From Acidobacteria bacterium Ga0077553 (GTDB lineage: Bacteria; Acidobacteriota; Terriglobia; Bryobacterales; Bryobacteraceae), in NCBI GenBank assembly GCA_001464575.1, contig LNFE01000256.1, forward strand, positions 1-49,167: a stretch of 49,167 nucleotides of DNA, read 5' to 3'. Position 1 is the first letter of the stretch; the number at the start of each line of letters is the position of its first letter. The notes under the pieces were generated by a model that saw only the letters and a list, made by a program, of their open reading frames with translations, was not told the DNA's origin and searched no databases. Below, one piece after another: positions 24,462 to 34,382 of this stretch. A program made the position numbers and the translations under genes.

Positions 24462-25426
24462 ACCCAACCCTGTCCGTCGTCGTCATCGGGCGCAACGAAG
24501 GCCAACGCCTCCGCCGCTGCCTCGAGTCGATCCGCGACTGCAATCCCATCGGTGGTCTCGTCGAAGTCATCTACGTCGATTCCAATTCCACGGATGGCAG
24601 CCCCGCCCTCGCCGCCACCTGCGGCGCCACGGTCATCGAGGTGGGCGCCTCCCGTCCCAGCGCCGCCCTGGCCCGCAACGCCGGCTGGCGCGCCGCCGCC
24701 GCTCCGTGGATCCTCTTCCTCGATGGTGATACGATCCTCCACCCGGCCTTCCCCCGTTTGGCCCTTCACCATGCCCGCGAAGCCTCCGTCGCAGCAGTGT
24801 GGGGCCATCGGAGGGAGATCTCTCCCTCCGCCAATTTCTTCCATCGTGTCCTCGATCTGGACTGGGTCTACGCCCCGGGGCTCACGCCGTTCTGCGGTGG
24901 CGATGCGCTTTTTCGCCGCGATGCGCTCGAACAGGTCGACGGTTTTGACGAAACCCTCATCGCTGGCGAAGAGCCTGAACTCTGCACCCGTCTCCGCGCG
25001 CGTGGCTTTCAGATTCTCCACATCGACGCGCCCATGACCGGCCACGATCTCGCCATCACCCGCTGGAGCCAATACTGGCGCCGCGCCGCCCGCGCCGGCT
25101 ACGCCTACGCGCAGATGGCCTGGCGCACCCGCGGAGAACAGCTCCCACTCTGGAGCACCGAAGCTCGAGCCAACGTCCTCCGCGCGCTCGTCCTCCTCGC
25201 CCTCGTCGCTGCCATCCCCTTCGCCCCGCTCCCGGCCCTCGTCATCCTCGCCACCCTCATCGTCCGCAGCGCCTGGCGCTCCCGCTGGAAGAGCGACGAC
25301 AACTTCTCCCTCCTCTGCTACGGCGCCCACTCGCACCTGCAACAGCTCCCCATCTTCGCCGGCCAGATCGCTTTTTGGTGGGACCTTGCCCAGAACCGCC
25401 GCCGCGGCCTGATTGAGTACAAATGA
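24449..25426 (+). CDS. glycosyltransferase family 2
   Basis: A 325-residue protein overlapping the previous gene by 13 nt. The GT-A core reads LSVVVIGRNEGQRLRRCLES, VIYVDSNSTDGSP, ILFLDGDTILHP (DxD), GGDALFRRDALEQVDGFDE and AGEEPELCTRLRARGF. A hydrophobic hairpin (ALVLLALVAAIPFAPLPALV) near residue 260 may hold it to the membrane. It probably extends the repeat unit. Confidence 0.9.
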   Translation: MSSLNPTLSVVVIGRNEGQRLRRCLESIRDCNPIGGLVEVIYVDSNSTDGSPALAATCGATVIEVGASRPSAALARNAGWRAAAAPWILFLDGDTILHPAFPRLALHHAREASVAAVWGHRREISPSANFFHRVLDLDWVYAPGLTPFCGGDALFRRDALEQVDGFDETLIAGEEPELCTRLRARGFQILHIDAPMTGHDLAITRWSQYWRRAARAGYAYAQMAWRTRGEQLPLWSTEARANVLRALVLLALVAAIPFAPLPALVILATLIVRSAWRSRWKSDDNFSLLCYGAHSHLQQLPIFAGQIAFWWDLAQNRRRGLIEYK

Positions 25427-26007
25427 CGATCAAATCCCTCCTCCTCGCCCCCGCCGTCGCCCTGGCTCGCGCTGCCCGTCCCTTCGCCGGCCTCGCCCGC
25501 CTTTGGGCCTTCGCCCGGCTCCGCGCCGCCCTCCCCACCCGCGTTCCCGATACCGTCGTCGTCCTCGGCGCCCCGGAAATCCACGGCACCGCCAACATCG
25601 TGCTCGGCGAAGAACTCTACCTCTACCGCGATCTCTACCTCGAAACCCAGGAGCGCGGTCGCATCGAAATCGGGCACGGAGCCGTTCTCTCCCGCGGCGT
25701 CCACGTCGTTTCCTTCGGCTCCATCCACATCGGCGAAGGCACTCTCGTCGGCGAATACTCCAGCATCCGCGACGCCAACCACGCCTTCCTCGCCGATGGC
25801 CCCCTCCGCGACGCCGGCCACACCGCCCAGTCCATCTGGATCGGAGACAACGTCTGGATCGGCCGCGGCGTCACCATCCTCGCCGGCGCCCGCATCGGGG
25901 ACCGTGCCGTCATCGGCGCCAACGCCGTCGTCACCCGCGACGTCGCCCCCGGCGCTATCGTCGCCGGCGTCCCGGCGCGCCCCATCATCTCCCGGAGAGC
26001 CGCATGA
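25423..26007 (+). CDS. WcaF/maltose-O-acetyltransferase-like hexapeptide acyltransferase
   Basis: A 194-residue left-handed beta-helix protein with a 4-nt overlap (ATGA) to the previous gene. Repeats include IEIGHGAVLSRGVHVVSFG, IHIGEGTLVGEYSSIRDANH, IWIGDNVWIGRGVTILAGAR and IGANAVVTRDVAPGAIVAGV. The DANH His is at the position of the catalytic base of related acetyltransferases. It probably O-acetylates the EPS repeat unit or a precursor using acetyl-CoA. Confidence 0.87.
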   Translation: MTIKSLLLAPAVALARAARPFAGLARLWAFARLRAALPTRVPDTVVVLGAPEIHGTANIVLGEELYLYRDLYLETQERGRIEIGHGAVLSRGVHVVSFGSIHIGEGTLVGEYSSIRDANHAFLADGPLRDAGHTAQSIWIGDNVWIGRGVTILAGARIGDRAVIGANAVVTRDVAPGAIVAGVPARPIISRRAA

Positions 26008-27233
26008 CGCCCCGCATTCTTCTGAGCGCCTATCAATGCGCCCCCGGCCAGGGCAGCGTCTCGCAGATCGGTTGGGAGTGGTACTCCCGCATGGCCCGCC
26101 GCACCTCCGTCACCCTCGTCACCCACATCCGCAACCAGCCCTTTCTCGAAGCCGCCGGCGCCCCGCTCAACGGCTCGGAAATCATCTACATCGATACCGA
26201 ATGGTTCGCCCGCCGCCTGTACGGCGCCGCCCGCTTCTTCTTCCCCGGCAGCGAACACTCCGTCTTTCTCCTCTCCTCCCTCGATTTCTTCGTCTATGAC
26301 CGCGCCGCCCTCCGGGCCCTCGCATCCCGCAAGAGCGAATGGGACCTCGTCCATATCGTTACCCCTGTCTCTCCCTCCGCGCACTCCGTCCTCGGCCGCC
26401 TCGGTCTTCCGGTCCTGCGCGGCCCGCTCAATGGCGGCCTCCGCACCCCGCCCAACTTCCCCGAATTCATGCGCGCCGATAGCGCCTGGCTCTACTCCCT
26501 CCGCGATCTTGCCAAGCCCATCCAGGCCCTGCGCAAGAACCCACCGTCGGCCACCTTCTACGCCAACCAGTCCACCTGGAACGCCCTCTCTCCCGGCGAA
26601 CGCAAACAGGCCGAGCGCCTCCCGGAGATTGCGGTGGACCCCGCCTGCTTCCCCGCCGCTCCCTGGCCCGCCCGCCCCAGCAGCATCAATCCGCTGAAGG
26701 TTCTCTTCGTTGGCCGGCTCATCCCAGCCAAAGCGCTCCCGCTGCTGTTCGAAGGCGCCCGCCGGGCACTCGCCAACGGCCCCATCGAAGTTACCGTCAT
26801 CGGTGATGGCCCCATGCGCCAGGCTTGGGAAGCCGAATCGAAAACTCTCCCCTATCCCGTTCATTTCCTCGGCTCCCGCAGTGCCGATGAAGTCAGCGCC
26901 GCCTTCGCCGCCAGCCACGTCTTCTGCCTGCCCAGCATTCGCGAATCCGGCGGCGCTGTGTTGCTCGAAGCCATGAGCGCGGCCCGCCCCGCCATCGCCG
27001 TCAACTACGGCGGCCCTGCCGAACTGGTCAACGAATCCGTCGGTCGGCTCGTCCCGGCGGACTGCTCCGAATCGGTCGCCGGCGGGATCGCCGCCGCGCT
27101 CAGCGACGTTATTGCCAACCCCAACGAATGGCGCCAACGCGGCCTCGCCGGCCGCCAACACGTCCTGCTCAATCACACCTGGGATCAGCGCGTCCAGCGC
27201 GGTCTCGCCCTCTATTGCCAGAAAGCCGCATGA
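26004..27233 (+). CDS. glycosyltransferase family 4
   Basis: A 409-residue GT-B enzyme starting at ATG 26004 (4-nt overlap). It opens with RILLSAYQCAPGQGSVSQIG, a start seen in GT4 proteins of this type. It continues with VHIVTPVSPSAHSVLGRLG, GPLNGGLRTPP, KVLFVGRLIPAKALPLLFEG, VTVIGDGPMRQAW, VHFLGSRSADEVSAAF and the EX7E motif ESGGAVLLE with NYGGPAELV. An EPS repeat-unit transferase; specificity unknown. Confidence 0.9.
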   Translation: MTPRILLSAYQCAPGQGSVSQIGWEWYSRMARRTSVTLVTHIRNQPFLEAAGAPLNGSEIIYIDTEWFARRLYGAARFFFPGSEHSVFLLSSLDFFVYDRAALRALASRKSEWDLVHIVTPVSPSAHSVLGRLGLPVLRGPLNGGLRTPPNFPEFMRADSAWLYSLRDLAKPIQALRKNPPSATFYANQSTWNALSPGERKQAERLPEIAVDPACFPAAPWPARPSSINPLKVLFVGRLIPAKALPLLFEGARRALANGPIEVTVIGDGPMRQAWEAESKTLPYPVHFLGSRSADEVSAAFAASHVFCLPSIRESGGAVLLEAMSAARPAIAVNYGGPAELVNESVGRLVPADCSESVAGGIAAALSDVIANPNEWRQRGLAGRQHVLLNHTWDQRVQRGLALYCQKAA

Positions 27234-28465
27234 ACTACCTACTCGTCACCCACATCCCCTTCACCCGAGACGAACACGGCCAGCCCGTCGTCGACAGCCT
27301 CTGGGCCCGCGATCTGATCGGCCTCACCAAAGCTCTCGGCCCCATCCGCGTCACCGCTCCCGAGGTCGACCCCGGCAAAGGCCTCACCACTTGGGGCCCC
27401 AACAGCGAAGCCCTGCCCGCCTCGTCCAACATCTCCTTCCGCGGCTTCCCGGAAATGAAGTCCGCTCGCTCCTTCGGCGCCATGCTGAAGATCCGCGCCA
27501 TCCTGAAGCAGGAGGTCGCCGCCGCCGATATCGTCCACACCTCGAACTTCTTTCCGCCCTACACGTGTCTCTCGTACGCCCACGATCTCGCCGTCAAGCT
27601 CGGCAAGAAGACGGTCTTCGTCATCGCCGAAGATTTCCACGATATGCTCGCCTGGGAATGGGTCCGCCCGTCGCAGGGCCTCTCCCGCTGGCGCCGGGAA
27701 CGCGCGCTCGACCGCATCGATCAGCGCGCCCGCAAAAGCGCCGCTTCCGCCGCGCTCACCCTCCTCCACACCCCGGCCGCCGTCGAACGCTACCGCCTCG
27801 CCGCTCGCCACTCCATGATGATCCGCCAACCCGGTCACGAACTCACGCAGGTCATCGCCGAACCCACGCTCGACGCCCGCCTGCAGGCCCTCGCCGACGG
27901 CGCGCCCCTCCGCCTCACCGCCGCCTGCCGCCACGCCGAATTGAAAGGACTCGATCTGCTCATCCGCGCCATTGGCCTGCTCAACGATCGCGGCGTGAAA
28001 GTAGAACTCACCCTCTACGGCCAAGGCCCGGAAACGCTGCACCTGCAGTCCATCGCCGCCACCGCCGGTGTTGGCGGTCAGGTCCGAATGCCAGGCAGCC
28101 TCCGCGCCGGCGAAGAGCTCGACTCTGCCCTCCGCGCCTCGGACCTCTTTGTCATGCCCCACCGCACCACCGATTTCGGCCGCGCCTTCTTCGACGCCAT
28201 GGCCGCTGGTCTCCCCGTCCTCGCCTTCCGCACCCCCGCCAGCGCCACCACCGTTTACGATGGCCAGGACGGCTTCCTCGCCCCGCTCGATGACGTTCAG
28301 GGCCTGGCCGAGCGAATCTCCTGGCTCCACACCGAACGCGCCACCCTCGCCGCCGCCTCCCGCGCCGCCCGCCGCCGCGCTCTCGAAAACACTCGCTCGG
28401 AATGGTTCCGCATCCGCGCCAACTGGACCCTCTCGCTCCTCAACGAAAGCTCCCATGCCGCATAA
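27230..28465 (+). CDS. glycosyltransferase family 4-like, EX7E motif lost
   Basis: A 411-residue GT-B fold protein with a 4-nt overlap to the previous gene. It shows MNYLLVTHIPFTRDEHGQPV, IVHTSNFFPPYTCLSYAHD, RLTAACRHAELKGLDLLIRA, LTLYGQGPETLHL and VRMPGSLRAGEELDSAL. In the donor site the usual E-x7-E is replaced by T-DFGRAFF-D (T, seven residues, D). A weak or altered transferase or a non-catalytic partner is possible. Length and fold are otherwise complete. Confidence 0.83.
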   Translation: MNYLLVTHIPFTRDEHGQPVVDSLWARDLIGLTKALGPIRVTAPEVDPGKGLTTWGPNSEALPASSNISFRGFPEMKSARSFGAMLKIRAILKQEVAAADIVHTSNFFPPYTCLSYAHDLAVKLGKKTVFVIAEDFHDMLAWEWVRPSQGLSRWRRERALDRIDQRARKSAASAALTLLHTPAAVERYRLAARHSMMIRQPGHELTQVIAEPTLDARLQALADGAPLRLTAACRHAELKGLDLLIRAIGLLNDRGVKVELTLYGQGPETLHLQSIAATAGVGGQVRMPGSLRAGEELDSALRASDLFVMPHRTTDFGRAFFDAMAAGLPVLAFRTPASATTVYDGQDGFLAPLDDVQGLAERISWLHTERATLAAASRAARRRALENTRSEWFRIRANWTLSLLNESSHAA

Positions 28466-29999
28466 TCGCCGCCTGCTCCAGAACGTCTCCGCCGAAGCCG
28501 GCGCCCGCGTCTTCTATCTCGCCACCCGCTTCTTCATCCCACCTTTCGTTCTCGCCCGCGTAGGCATGGAGGCCTACGGCCTCTACGGCACCCTCTTCGT
28601 CCTGGTTGCCTACTTCGGCATGTCCGCTATCGGCTTCTCGAGCGCCTACATCAAGTACGTCGCCGAGTGCCAGGCCAACGGCGAAACCGCCCGCGCCAAC
28701 CGCCTGCTCTCCTCCGGCTTCACCCTCATGAGCGCCATCGGCATCCTTGGCTTCGGCGCGTTTCTCGCCTGCTGGCCGCGCGTCGAAGCGTGGATGAAGG
28801 TCCCCGACAGTCTCCGCTCCGACGCCCGCTCCCTCGCCTTCCTCATCATCGGTACCTTCTTCGCCTATCTCGCCCTCTCCGTCTTCCGCGACACCCTCAC
28901 CGGCCTCCAGCAGATCGCCGTCATCCAGCGGGTCTGGATTCTCTCTTTCCTTGTCGAAACTGCGCTGATCTTCGTTCTGGTTGGCAACGGCTGGGGCCTG
29001 CTCGGGCTGGGCATCAGCTTTTCCGTCCGCACCGCGATCGAACTCGTCGCCCACTACCGCCTCGCCACCGAACGCATCCCCTGGCTCCGCATCCGCTGGG
29101 TCCGCCCGGACCGCGACTCTCTCCGTCTCCTCCTTAACTTCGGCGGCATCGTCCAGCTCAACGCCATGCTGTCCATCTTTCTGAACTCCGTCGAACGCGT
29201 CATCGCCACTCCCCTCCTCGGCCTCACTGCCTCCGGACTGCTCGATCTCGGCAAGCGTTTCCCCGCCATGGCCACTTCCATCCCCAGCTCCTTCGCCTCC
29301 TCCGTCCTTCCCGCCGCCGCCGAGTTGCATGCCAACGGCGCCAACAAGGAATCCACCGCCGATCTCTACCTGCACACCTCCCGCCTCATGAACGCGGTCT
29401 CCGGCCTGCTCTTTGCCTTCCTCGCCTGCTTCGCGACGTTCTGCCTTTCCGTCTGGCTCGGCAAACTGCCCGAGGGCGCGGCAGAGCTCGTCGTGCTCTT
29501 CGCGCTCAGTTCGCAGGTCCACCTGCTCACCGGCCCGGGCACGTCCATTCTGAAGGCCATCGGCAAACCGAAGATGGAGTTTCACTACAGCATCGCCAAC
29601 GTCGCAGCCCTGGCCGTCATCGTCCCGTTCGTCCCCCGCACGGTCACCGGTATCGCAGCCGCCTGCGTCGCCGCTACCATCCTGTCCGCTACTTGGTTCA
29701 TTGCCCGCGCCAATGCAGAAATGGGCGTCTCTCTCCGCCGCTATGCCATGGATGTCCTGCTCCCCGGCTTGGTTCCCTACGCCGCCGGCACAATTCTGCT
29801 GCTGCTAACCCCCGCCGCCACCGGCCGCTGGGAATCGCTCGTCGTCCTCGCCATTATCGGCCCTGTCTTCGTCCTCCTCGCCGCTGCGGGCCTCTACGGC
29901 GTCTGCGCCAACGGCGCCGAACGGCAAACCATCCGCCAACTCAGCAACCGCCTACCGTTCTTCGGGCTCCCAACGGAGGTTGGCGAGCCAGGTCTCTAA
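28455..29999 (+). CDS. polysaccharide flippase (Wzx-like, MOP superfamily)
   Basis: A 514-residue membrane protein with about 12-14 hydrophobic helices, from ATG 28455 (11-nt overlap). It opens with NRRLLQNVSAEAGARVFYLA and FVLARVGMEAYGLYGTLFVL, the typical first two helices of Wzx/RfbX proteins. Charged residues inside later helices (SVERVIATPLLG) also fit. It would flip the lipid-linked repeat unit to the periplasm for the polymerase. It is the last EPS gene; its 3' end overlaps the convergent histidine kinase gene by 48 bp. Confidence 0.9.
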   Translation: MPHNRRLLQNVSAEAGARVFYLATRFFIPPFVLARVGMEAYGLYGTLFVLVAYFGMSAIGFSSAYIKYVAECQANGETARANRLLSSGFTLMSAIGILGFGAFLACWPRVEAWMKVPDSLRSDARSLAFLIIGTFFAYLALSVFRDTLTGLQQIAVIQRVWILSFLVETALIFVLVGNGWGLLGLGISFSVRTAIELVAHYRLATERIPWLRIRWVRPDRDSLRLLLNFGGIVQLNAMLSIFLNSVERVIATPLLGLTASGLLDLGKRFPAMATSIPSSFASSVLPAAAELHANGANKESTADLYLHTSRLMNAVSGLLFAFLACFATFCLSVWLGKLPEGAAELVVLFALSSQVHLLTGPGTSILKAIGKPKMEFHYSIANVAALAVIVPFVPRTVTGIAAACVAATILSATWFIARANAEMGVSLRRYAMDVLLPGLVPYAAGTILLLLTPAATGRWESLVVLAIIGPVFVLLAAAGLYGVCANGAERQTIRQLSNRLPFFGLPTEVGEPGL

Positions 30000-32900
30000 C
30001 CCCGCCGCCAGTTCGTCCACCTCTTTGGCTGAGCCTGCGTTCGCCCGCTCCTCAATTGCTGCTCCCACTCGCGTAATTTCATCGAACCCGTACGACAATC
30101 CCGTTCCCTTCAAGTTGTGCCCCAACCGCGCCGCCTGCGCCAATTCCCCGCTCCCTGCCGCTTTCCGGACCGTTGCGACCTGCTGCTGCACCGTGCTCAA
30201 GAATCCGGGAATCAGATCCGCCAGGTCCATATCCACCAGAATCAGTTCCCCGGCAACGTCGCTCGGCGGTGACACCCGGCCCCATCGCTCCACAACATCC
30301 ACCAGCGTCTGTGGCCGGAACGGCTTCGTCACGTAGTCATCCATATCGGCTGAAAACGCCCGCTCCCGGTAAGCCTGCATCGCGTGCGCCGTTAGCGCGA
30401 TGATCGGCGTCCGCTTCCAACCGGCCTGCGCCTCATGCGCCCGAATCCGGCTGGTTGCGTCAAAGCCGCTGCCGTCCGGCAACATCAGATCCATCAGGAT
30501 CAGATCGAATCGCTCGTGTGTCCCCGCACGCACTGCCGCGCTCACCGTGGCCGCCAGCACCACCGAATGACCCTCTTTCGCCAACACCCGGTTCGCATAG
30601 TCCTGCCCGGCCAGATTGTCCTCTACCAGCAGTACCCGCAACGGACGCCCATGGGCAACTACGCCCCGGTGACCCCTGTGGATGGCCTCCGGCATAGTAT
30701 CTTCGTCCACATACAGCCGCAAAATCGCGCGGCCGATCCGTCCCGGCGTCAGGGGAAACGCCAGTTCGCCGCTTCGCCCAGGCATTCCGTCGATCGGGCG
30801 CCCAACGATCCCCGGGCCGGAAATCCGCAGGAATCGCACCTCGTTTCCCAGCGAAGTCAGCCGCGCCAATTGGCGCAACTGCTCCGCGCTCCCTTGGCAC
30901 CCTTCATCGAACACGAACAACGTCCCATGCTCTATCTGGTCCGCGAACTCCAGTGCCGCCGCCGCGTCCGTGAATGTGTGGACCGTATAGCACGCCGCCG
31001 TCAACGCCTCGTGCGACAAGACCTTCCTTTCCGGCGCCGCCAGCAGCACGATGTCGAAGATCGGATGCGGTTCCTTGAATACCTCCGTCAACGGCAGCTC
31101 AAGGCACAGCGAAAACCGCGAACCCTTCCCCTCCACCGATTCGAGCGTTAGGGCGCCTCCCATCGCCTCCGACAACAACCGCGAGATACTCAACCCGAGT
31201 CCGGCACCGCCGGCCCGCCGCACCTCTGGGGCGTCCACGCGGAAGAACTTCTGAAACACCTGGCCCACGGCGTGGGCAGGAATCCCAATACCCGTGTCTT
31301 CCACGCAAAACCGTGCCATCACCCTCCCTCCGCCAATCTGCTCTATCGCCAGTCGAACCACAATCGAACCGCGATCCGTGAACTTGGTTGCGTTGCTGAG
31401 GAGGTTGATCAGAATCTGACGAATCCGATTCGCATCCCCACACAACCGAACTGCGTCTCCGCTCGGGATAAAGTACAACTGGAGTCCTTTTGCCTCGGTC
31501 CGCACCCGCAGGATCTCCACCGCCTGCTCCACCACCTCCATCGGGTCGAAAGGCGCCGATTCGATATCCACCTGTCCGGCCTCGATCTTTGAAAAATCCA
31601 ATAAGTCGTTGATCAGGTGCAGTAGCGACTCCGCCCCTACTGCCACCGAATCCAGCATTTCCCTCTGATTGACGTCCAGCCGGGTTGTTTTCAACAGCTC
31701 CGTTAAACCCAGTACTGCGTTTAACGGCGTCCGGATTTCGTGACTCATGTTCGCCAGGAAAGCGCCCTTGGCTTGGTTGGCGTTCTCCGCCTCCCGGATG
31801 GCCGCCTTTAATTGTGCCTCGGCCGCTTTCCGTGCCGAAATGTCCCGCAAAATCGCCGTGTAAACCCGCCGCCCCGCCTTCCGCGATTCTCCGTAAGACA
31901 CCTCCATCGGTACCCGTGAGCCGTCTACTCTCTGGCCAATCAGTTCGATCCCCAGCGACCTCACCTCGCCTTCGACCCTCGCAATCATCCGGGCCAGGAT
32001 ACGGCTATAGGTTGACCGCAGCTCCTCCGGCGACCAGTCAAAGACCGATGTCCCGGTTAACGCACCGTCCTCGCAGCCGAAGATCCGGTGCGCTGCGGCG
32101 TTGGCGTACTCGATCCGGTACTCCTCGTCCAGCGTCATAATGCCGTCCGATGCCGTTTCCGCCACCACCCGGTACCGCTCTTCGCTGTCCCGCAGTACTG
32201 CTTCCGCCCGCCACTTCTCTGTCACATCCCGGTAAGACCACAGCCTGCCCACCACCCGCTGTCCCACCCGCTGCGGTTGCGTATCCCGTTCGAGCACACG
32301 GCCGTCCAGCAGATGAACCACATCGGAACCGGACTCCTCCGGGTGCTGATAAAACCATTCCACTCGCGCCTCGAACACGTCTGGCCGCGAGATCTGCTTC
32401 CTTGCCAGCGCGCGCAATACTCCGGGTGCGCGGTCCGATGCGGTTTCTTCCGGAAACTTCCAGATCTCCAGGAATTGCTTGTTGACAACCAGCGACCGTT
32501 GCGCCAGATCCGATACCAGAATCCCGTCCTTGGTCGCCTCTAACGTCGCGTTCAACGTCGCTAACAGCTTGTCCCGCTCGTCTTGCTCGGCCAGCGACTG
32601 GGTCACATCCCGGTAAATCCACACCCGCCCCACAATCCGCTGCTCCATCCAGTGCGGGTTGGATGTCACCTGAATTACCCGCCCATCGACCAGTCGCAGG
32701 AAATCGTCGCTTGTCTGCTCCGGGTTGGCCAGTAGCTCTTCTCGGCGTCTCCGCCTGTCCGGCTCGTCGACCAATTGGGGGCGCACCCACTCATAAAGCG
32801 CTTGCCGGTTCGGTCGCTCCCGCAACTCTGCCGGAATCTTCCACATCTCCACCCATCGATCATTGAAGAGCAGTTCGTTGCCTTCAATATCCGTCACCAG

Positions 32901-34382
32901 AATCCCCTCGTGCGTCGATTCAATCGTTGAGTGCAGCAGCGCCAAGGCGCTTGCTCGCTGCGCCTCCGCCTCCCGTCCCTCCACGAACTGCCCTACCTGA
33001 TTGCCCAGTCCGAGGACCTTCTCCATCAAGACCGCCGACGGCTCCTCTTCCTGCCGCGAATAGAACTCCATCACCCCATAGACTTCTCCGCCGATCTCCA
33101 CCGGAACCGCGAGCCCGCTCCGCAGACCTACCGCCATTGCCTGGCCCCGACGCAGGAAATGCCCATCCTCCAGTACACGCATCCATTGCGGCCTCCGGCT
33201 CAACCACACCTCGCCCGGCAACCCTTGGCCGATCTTAAATCGCATCTGCCCGTTGACCGTGTCAAACTCCGATCGCTGCAGCCCGTCCACGCACCACTGG
33301 TGCCAGCAAGTCAGCTCTTTCGCCGCCGGATCCACCCGCCACATTGCCCCGCATTCATATCCCAGCCCATCGCAGATCTTCTCGAGAATCTGCGGTAGCG
33401 CGACATCCACGTTCGTCGACTCCGCCAGGATCTTCGTCACCGAATACGCCAGGTGGCTCCGCCGCTCCCACTCCTTCCGCGCTGTGATGTCGGTGACAAT
33501 CGCCATGTACCCTTCATGCCGGCCATCGACGCCCGCCAACGGGTGCGCCTCTACGTTGATCCACACCTTCTTCCCGCTCTTGGTGTAATTCAGCAGTTCG
33601 ACATGAAAGGCTTGCCGCTTCGCCACCTGCTGGTGGGCGTATTCGGAAGCTTGCCCGTCGGTCTCAGGCCCGCGCAGAACTGACGCGGCTGTTCGCCCTT
33701 TCACCTCCGGCAGTGTGTACCCCGTAATGCGCTCGAAACTCTCATTGACCCATTCGATGCGGTCTTCGGCGTCGGATATGATCACGGCGTTAATCGTGCG
33801 GGCCGCTATTATCGATAGTCGCGTCTTCTCCTTGTCCTGTGCTGCAAGTTGGACATTGGCGGCTCGCAACTCTTCCCGCTGCGACTTCAGCCGATCCGTT
33901 AGCCGGCGCAGATCATCCAGAGCGTGGGCTTGCGTTTGGACAACCTGCAGAAACTCGGGCATCGAATCGTGGACAGGGAAGTCGCCGATCTTGAGTCCCA
34001 GCGCCCGCATCGCGCCCACTTCCGGCAGCCATGGGGAACAAAGAAACACCGTGTACCCCTGCTCCGGCAAGTCCATCATCTGTCCGCGCAGACGCAACTG
34101 TGGATTGTTCCGGTGCCGCAGAATGAACAACTGGCCATGCGCCTCGGACAGACCATTCCACTCCCTATTCGACGACGGCCGCTCTATCTCGAACAGCCCA
34201 CCGGCATCCTCACCCGGTATTGCCTCCGGATAGATCTTTGCCAAGGACCGCCCCACGTACACCAACCGCAACCGGGCGTCGAAAGCGAAATAGAATGGAA
34301 ACAACTCCGCGATCTGATCGGGCGTCAGTCGTACGCCCGGCCCCGAACGACCCTTTTTACCAACGGACGATGAATTCGTCAT
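29952..34382 (-). CDS. hybrid histidine kinase with HNOBA-like sensor, PAS/GAF array, receiver and Hpt
   Basis: A 1476-residue protein from ATG 34382, with AGGTG 6 nt upstream; a GTG at 34391 is less likely. Order, roughly: HNOBA-like domain 20-165 (IAELFPFYFAFDARLRLVYV), coiled coil 165-190, PAS 195-305, GAF 320-475, three PAS segments to about 860, and HisKA with FLANMSHEIRTPLN (His 881). HATPase (NRIRQILINLLSNATKF, DTGIGIPA) precedes a receiver-like domain without a phospho-Asp. A true receiver (LILMDLMLPDG, Asp 1298) and Hpt (LGHNLKGTG, His 1422) close the protein. No membrane helix is evident, so it should sense cytosolic signals through the H-NOX encoded just upstream (26-nt overlap). 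Output is probably relayed to the response regulator of the same operon. Confidence 0.93.
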   Translation of the reverse strand: MTNSSSVGKKGRSGPGVRLTPDQIAELFPFYFAFDARLRLVYVGRSLAKIYPEAIPGEDAGGLFEIERPSSNREWNGLSEAHGQLFILRHRNNPQLRLRGQMMDLPEQGYTVFLCSPWLPEVGAMRALGLKIGDFPVHDSMPEFLQVVQTQAHALDDLRRLTDRLKSQREELRAANVQLAAQDKEKTRLSIIAARTINAVIISDAEDRIEWVNESFERITGYTLPEVKGRTAASVLRGPETDGQASEYAHQQVAKRQAFHVELLNYTKSGKKVWINVEAHPLAGVDGRHEGYMAIVTDITARKEWERRSHLAYSVTKILAESTNVDVALPQILEKICDGLGYECGAMWRVDPAAKELTCWHQWCVDGLQRSEFDTVNGQMRFKIGQGLPGEVWLSRRPQWMRVLEDGHFLRRGQAMAVGLRSGLAVPVEIGGEVYGVMEFYSRQEEEPSAVLMEKVLGLGNQVGQFVEGREAEAQRASALALLHSTIESTHEGILVTDIEGNELLFNDRWVEMWKIPAELRERPNRQALYEWVRPQLVDEPDRRRRREELLANPEQTSDDFLRLVDGRVIQVTSNPHWMEQRIVGRVWIYRDVTQSLAEQDERDKLLATLNATLEATKDGILVSDLAQRSLVVNKQFLEIWKFPEETASDRAPGVLRALARKQISRPDVFEARVEWFYQHPEESGSDVVHLLDGRVLERDTQPQRVGQRVVGRLWSYRDVTEKWRAEAVLRDSEERYRVVAETASDGIMTLDEEYRIEYANAAAHRIFGCEDGALTGTSVFDWSPEELRSTYSRILARMIARVEGEVRSLGIELIGQRVDGSRVPMEVSYGESRKAGRRVYTAILRDISARKAAEAQLKAAIREAENANQAKGAFLANMSHEIRTPLNAVLGLTELLKTTRLDVNQREMLDSVAVGAESLLHLINDLLDFSKIEAGQVDIESAPFDPMEVVEQAVEILRVRTEAKGLQLYFIPSGDAVRLCGDANRIRQILINLLSNATKFTDRGSIVVRLAIEQIGGGRVMARFCVEDTGIGIPAHAVGQVFQKFFRVDAPEVRRAGGAGLGLSISRLLSEAMGGALTLESVEGKGSRFSLCLELPLTEVFKEPHPIFDIVLLAAPERKVLSHEALTAACYTVHTFTDAAAALEFADQIEHGTLFVFDEGCQGSAEQLRQLARLTSLGNEVRFLRISGPGIVGRPIDGMPGRSGELAFPLTPGRIGRAILRLYVDEDTMPEAIHRGHRGVVAHGRPLRVLLVEDNLAGQDYANRVLAKEGHSVVLAATVSAAVRAGTHERFDLILMDLMLPDGSGFDATSRIRAHEAQAGWKRTPIIALTAHAMQAYRERAFSADMDDYVTKPFRPQTLVDVVERWGRVSPPSDVAGELILVDMDLADLIPGFLSTVQQQVATVRKAAGSGELAQAARLGHNLKGTGLSYGFDEITRVGAAIEERANAGSAKEVDELAAGLETWLANLRWEPEER

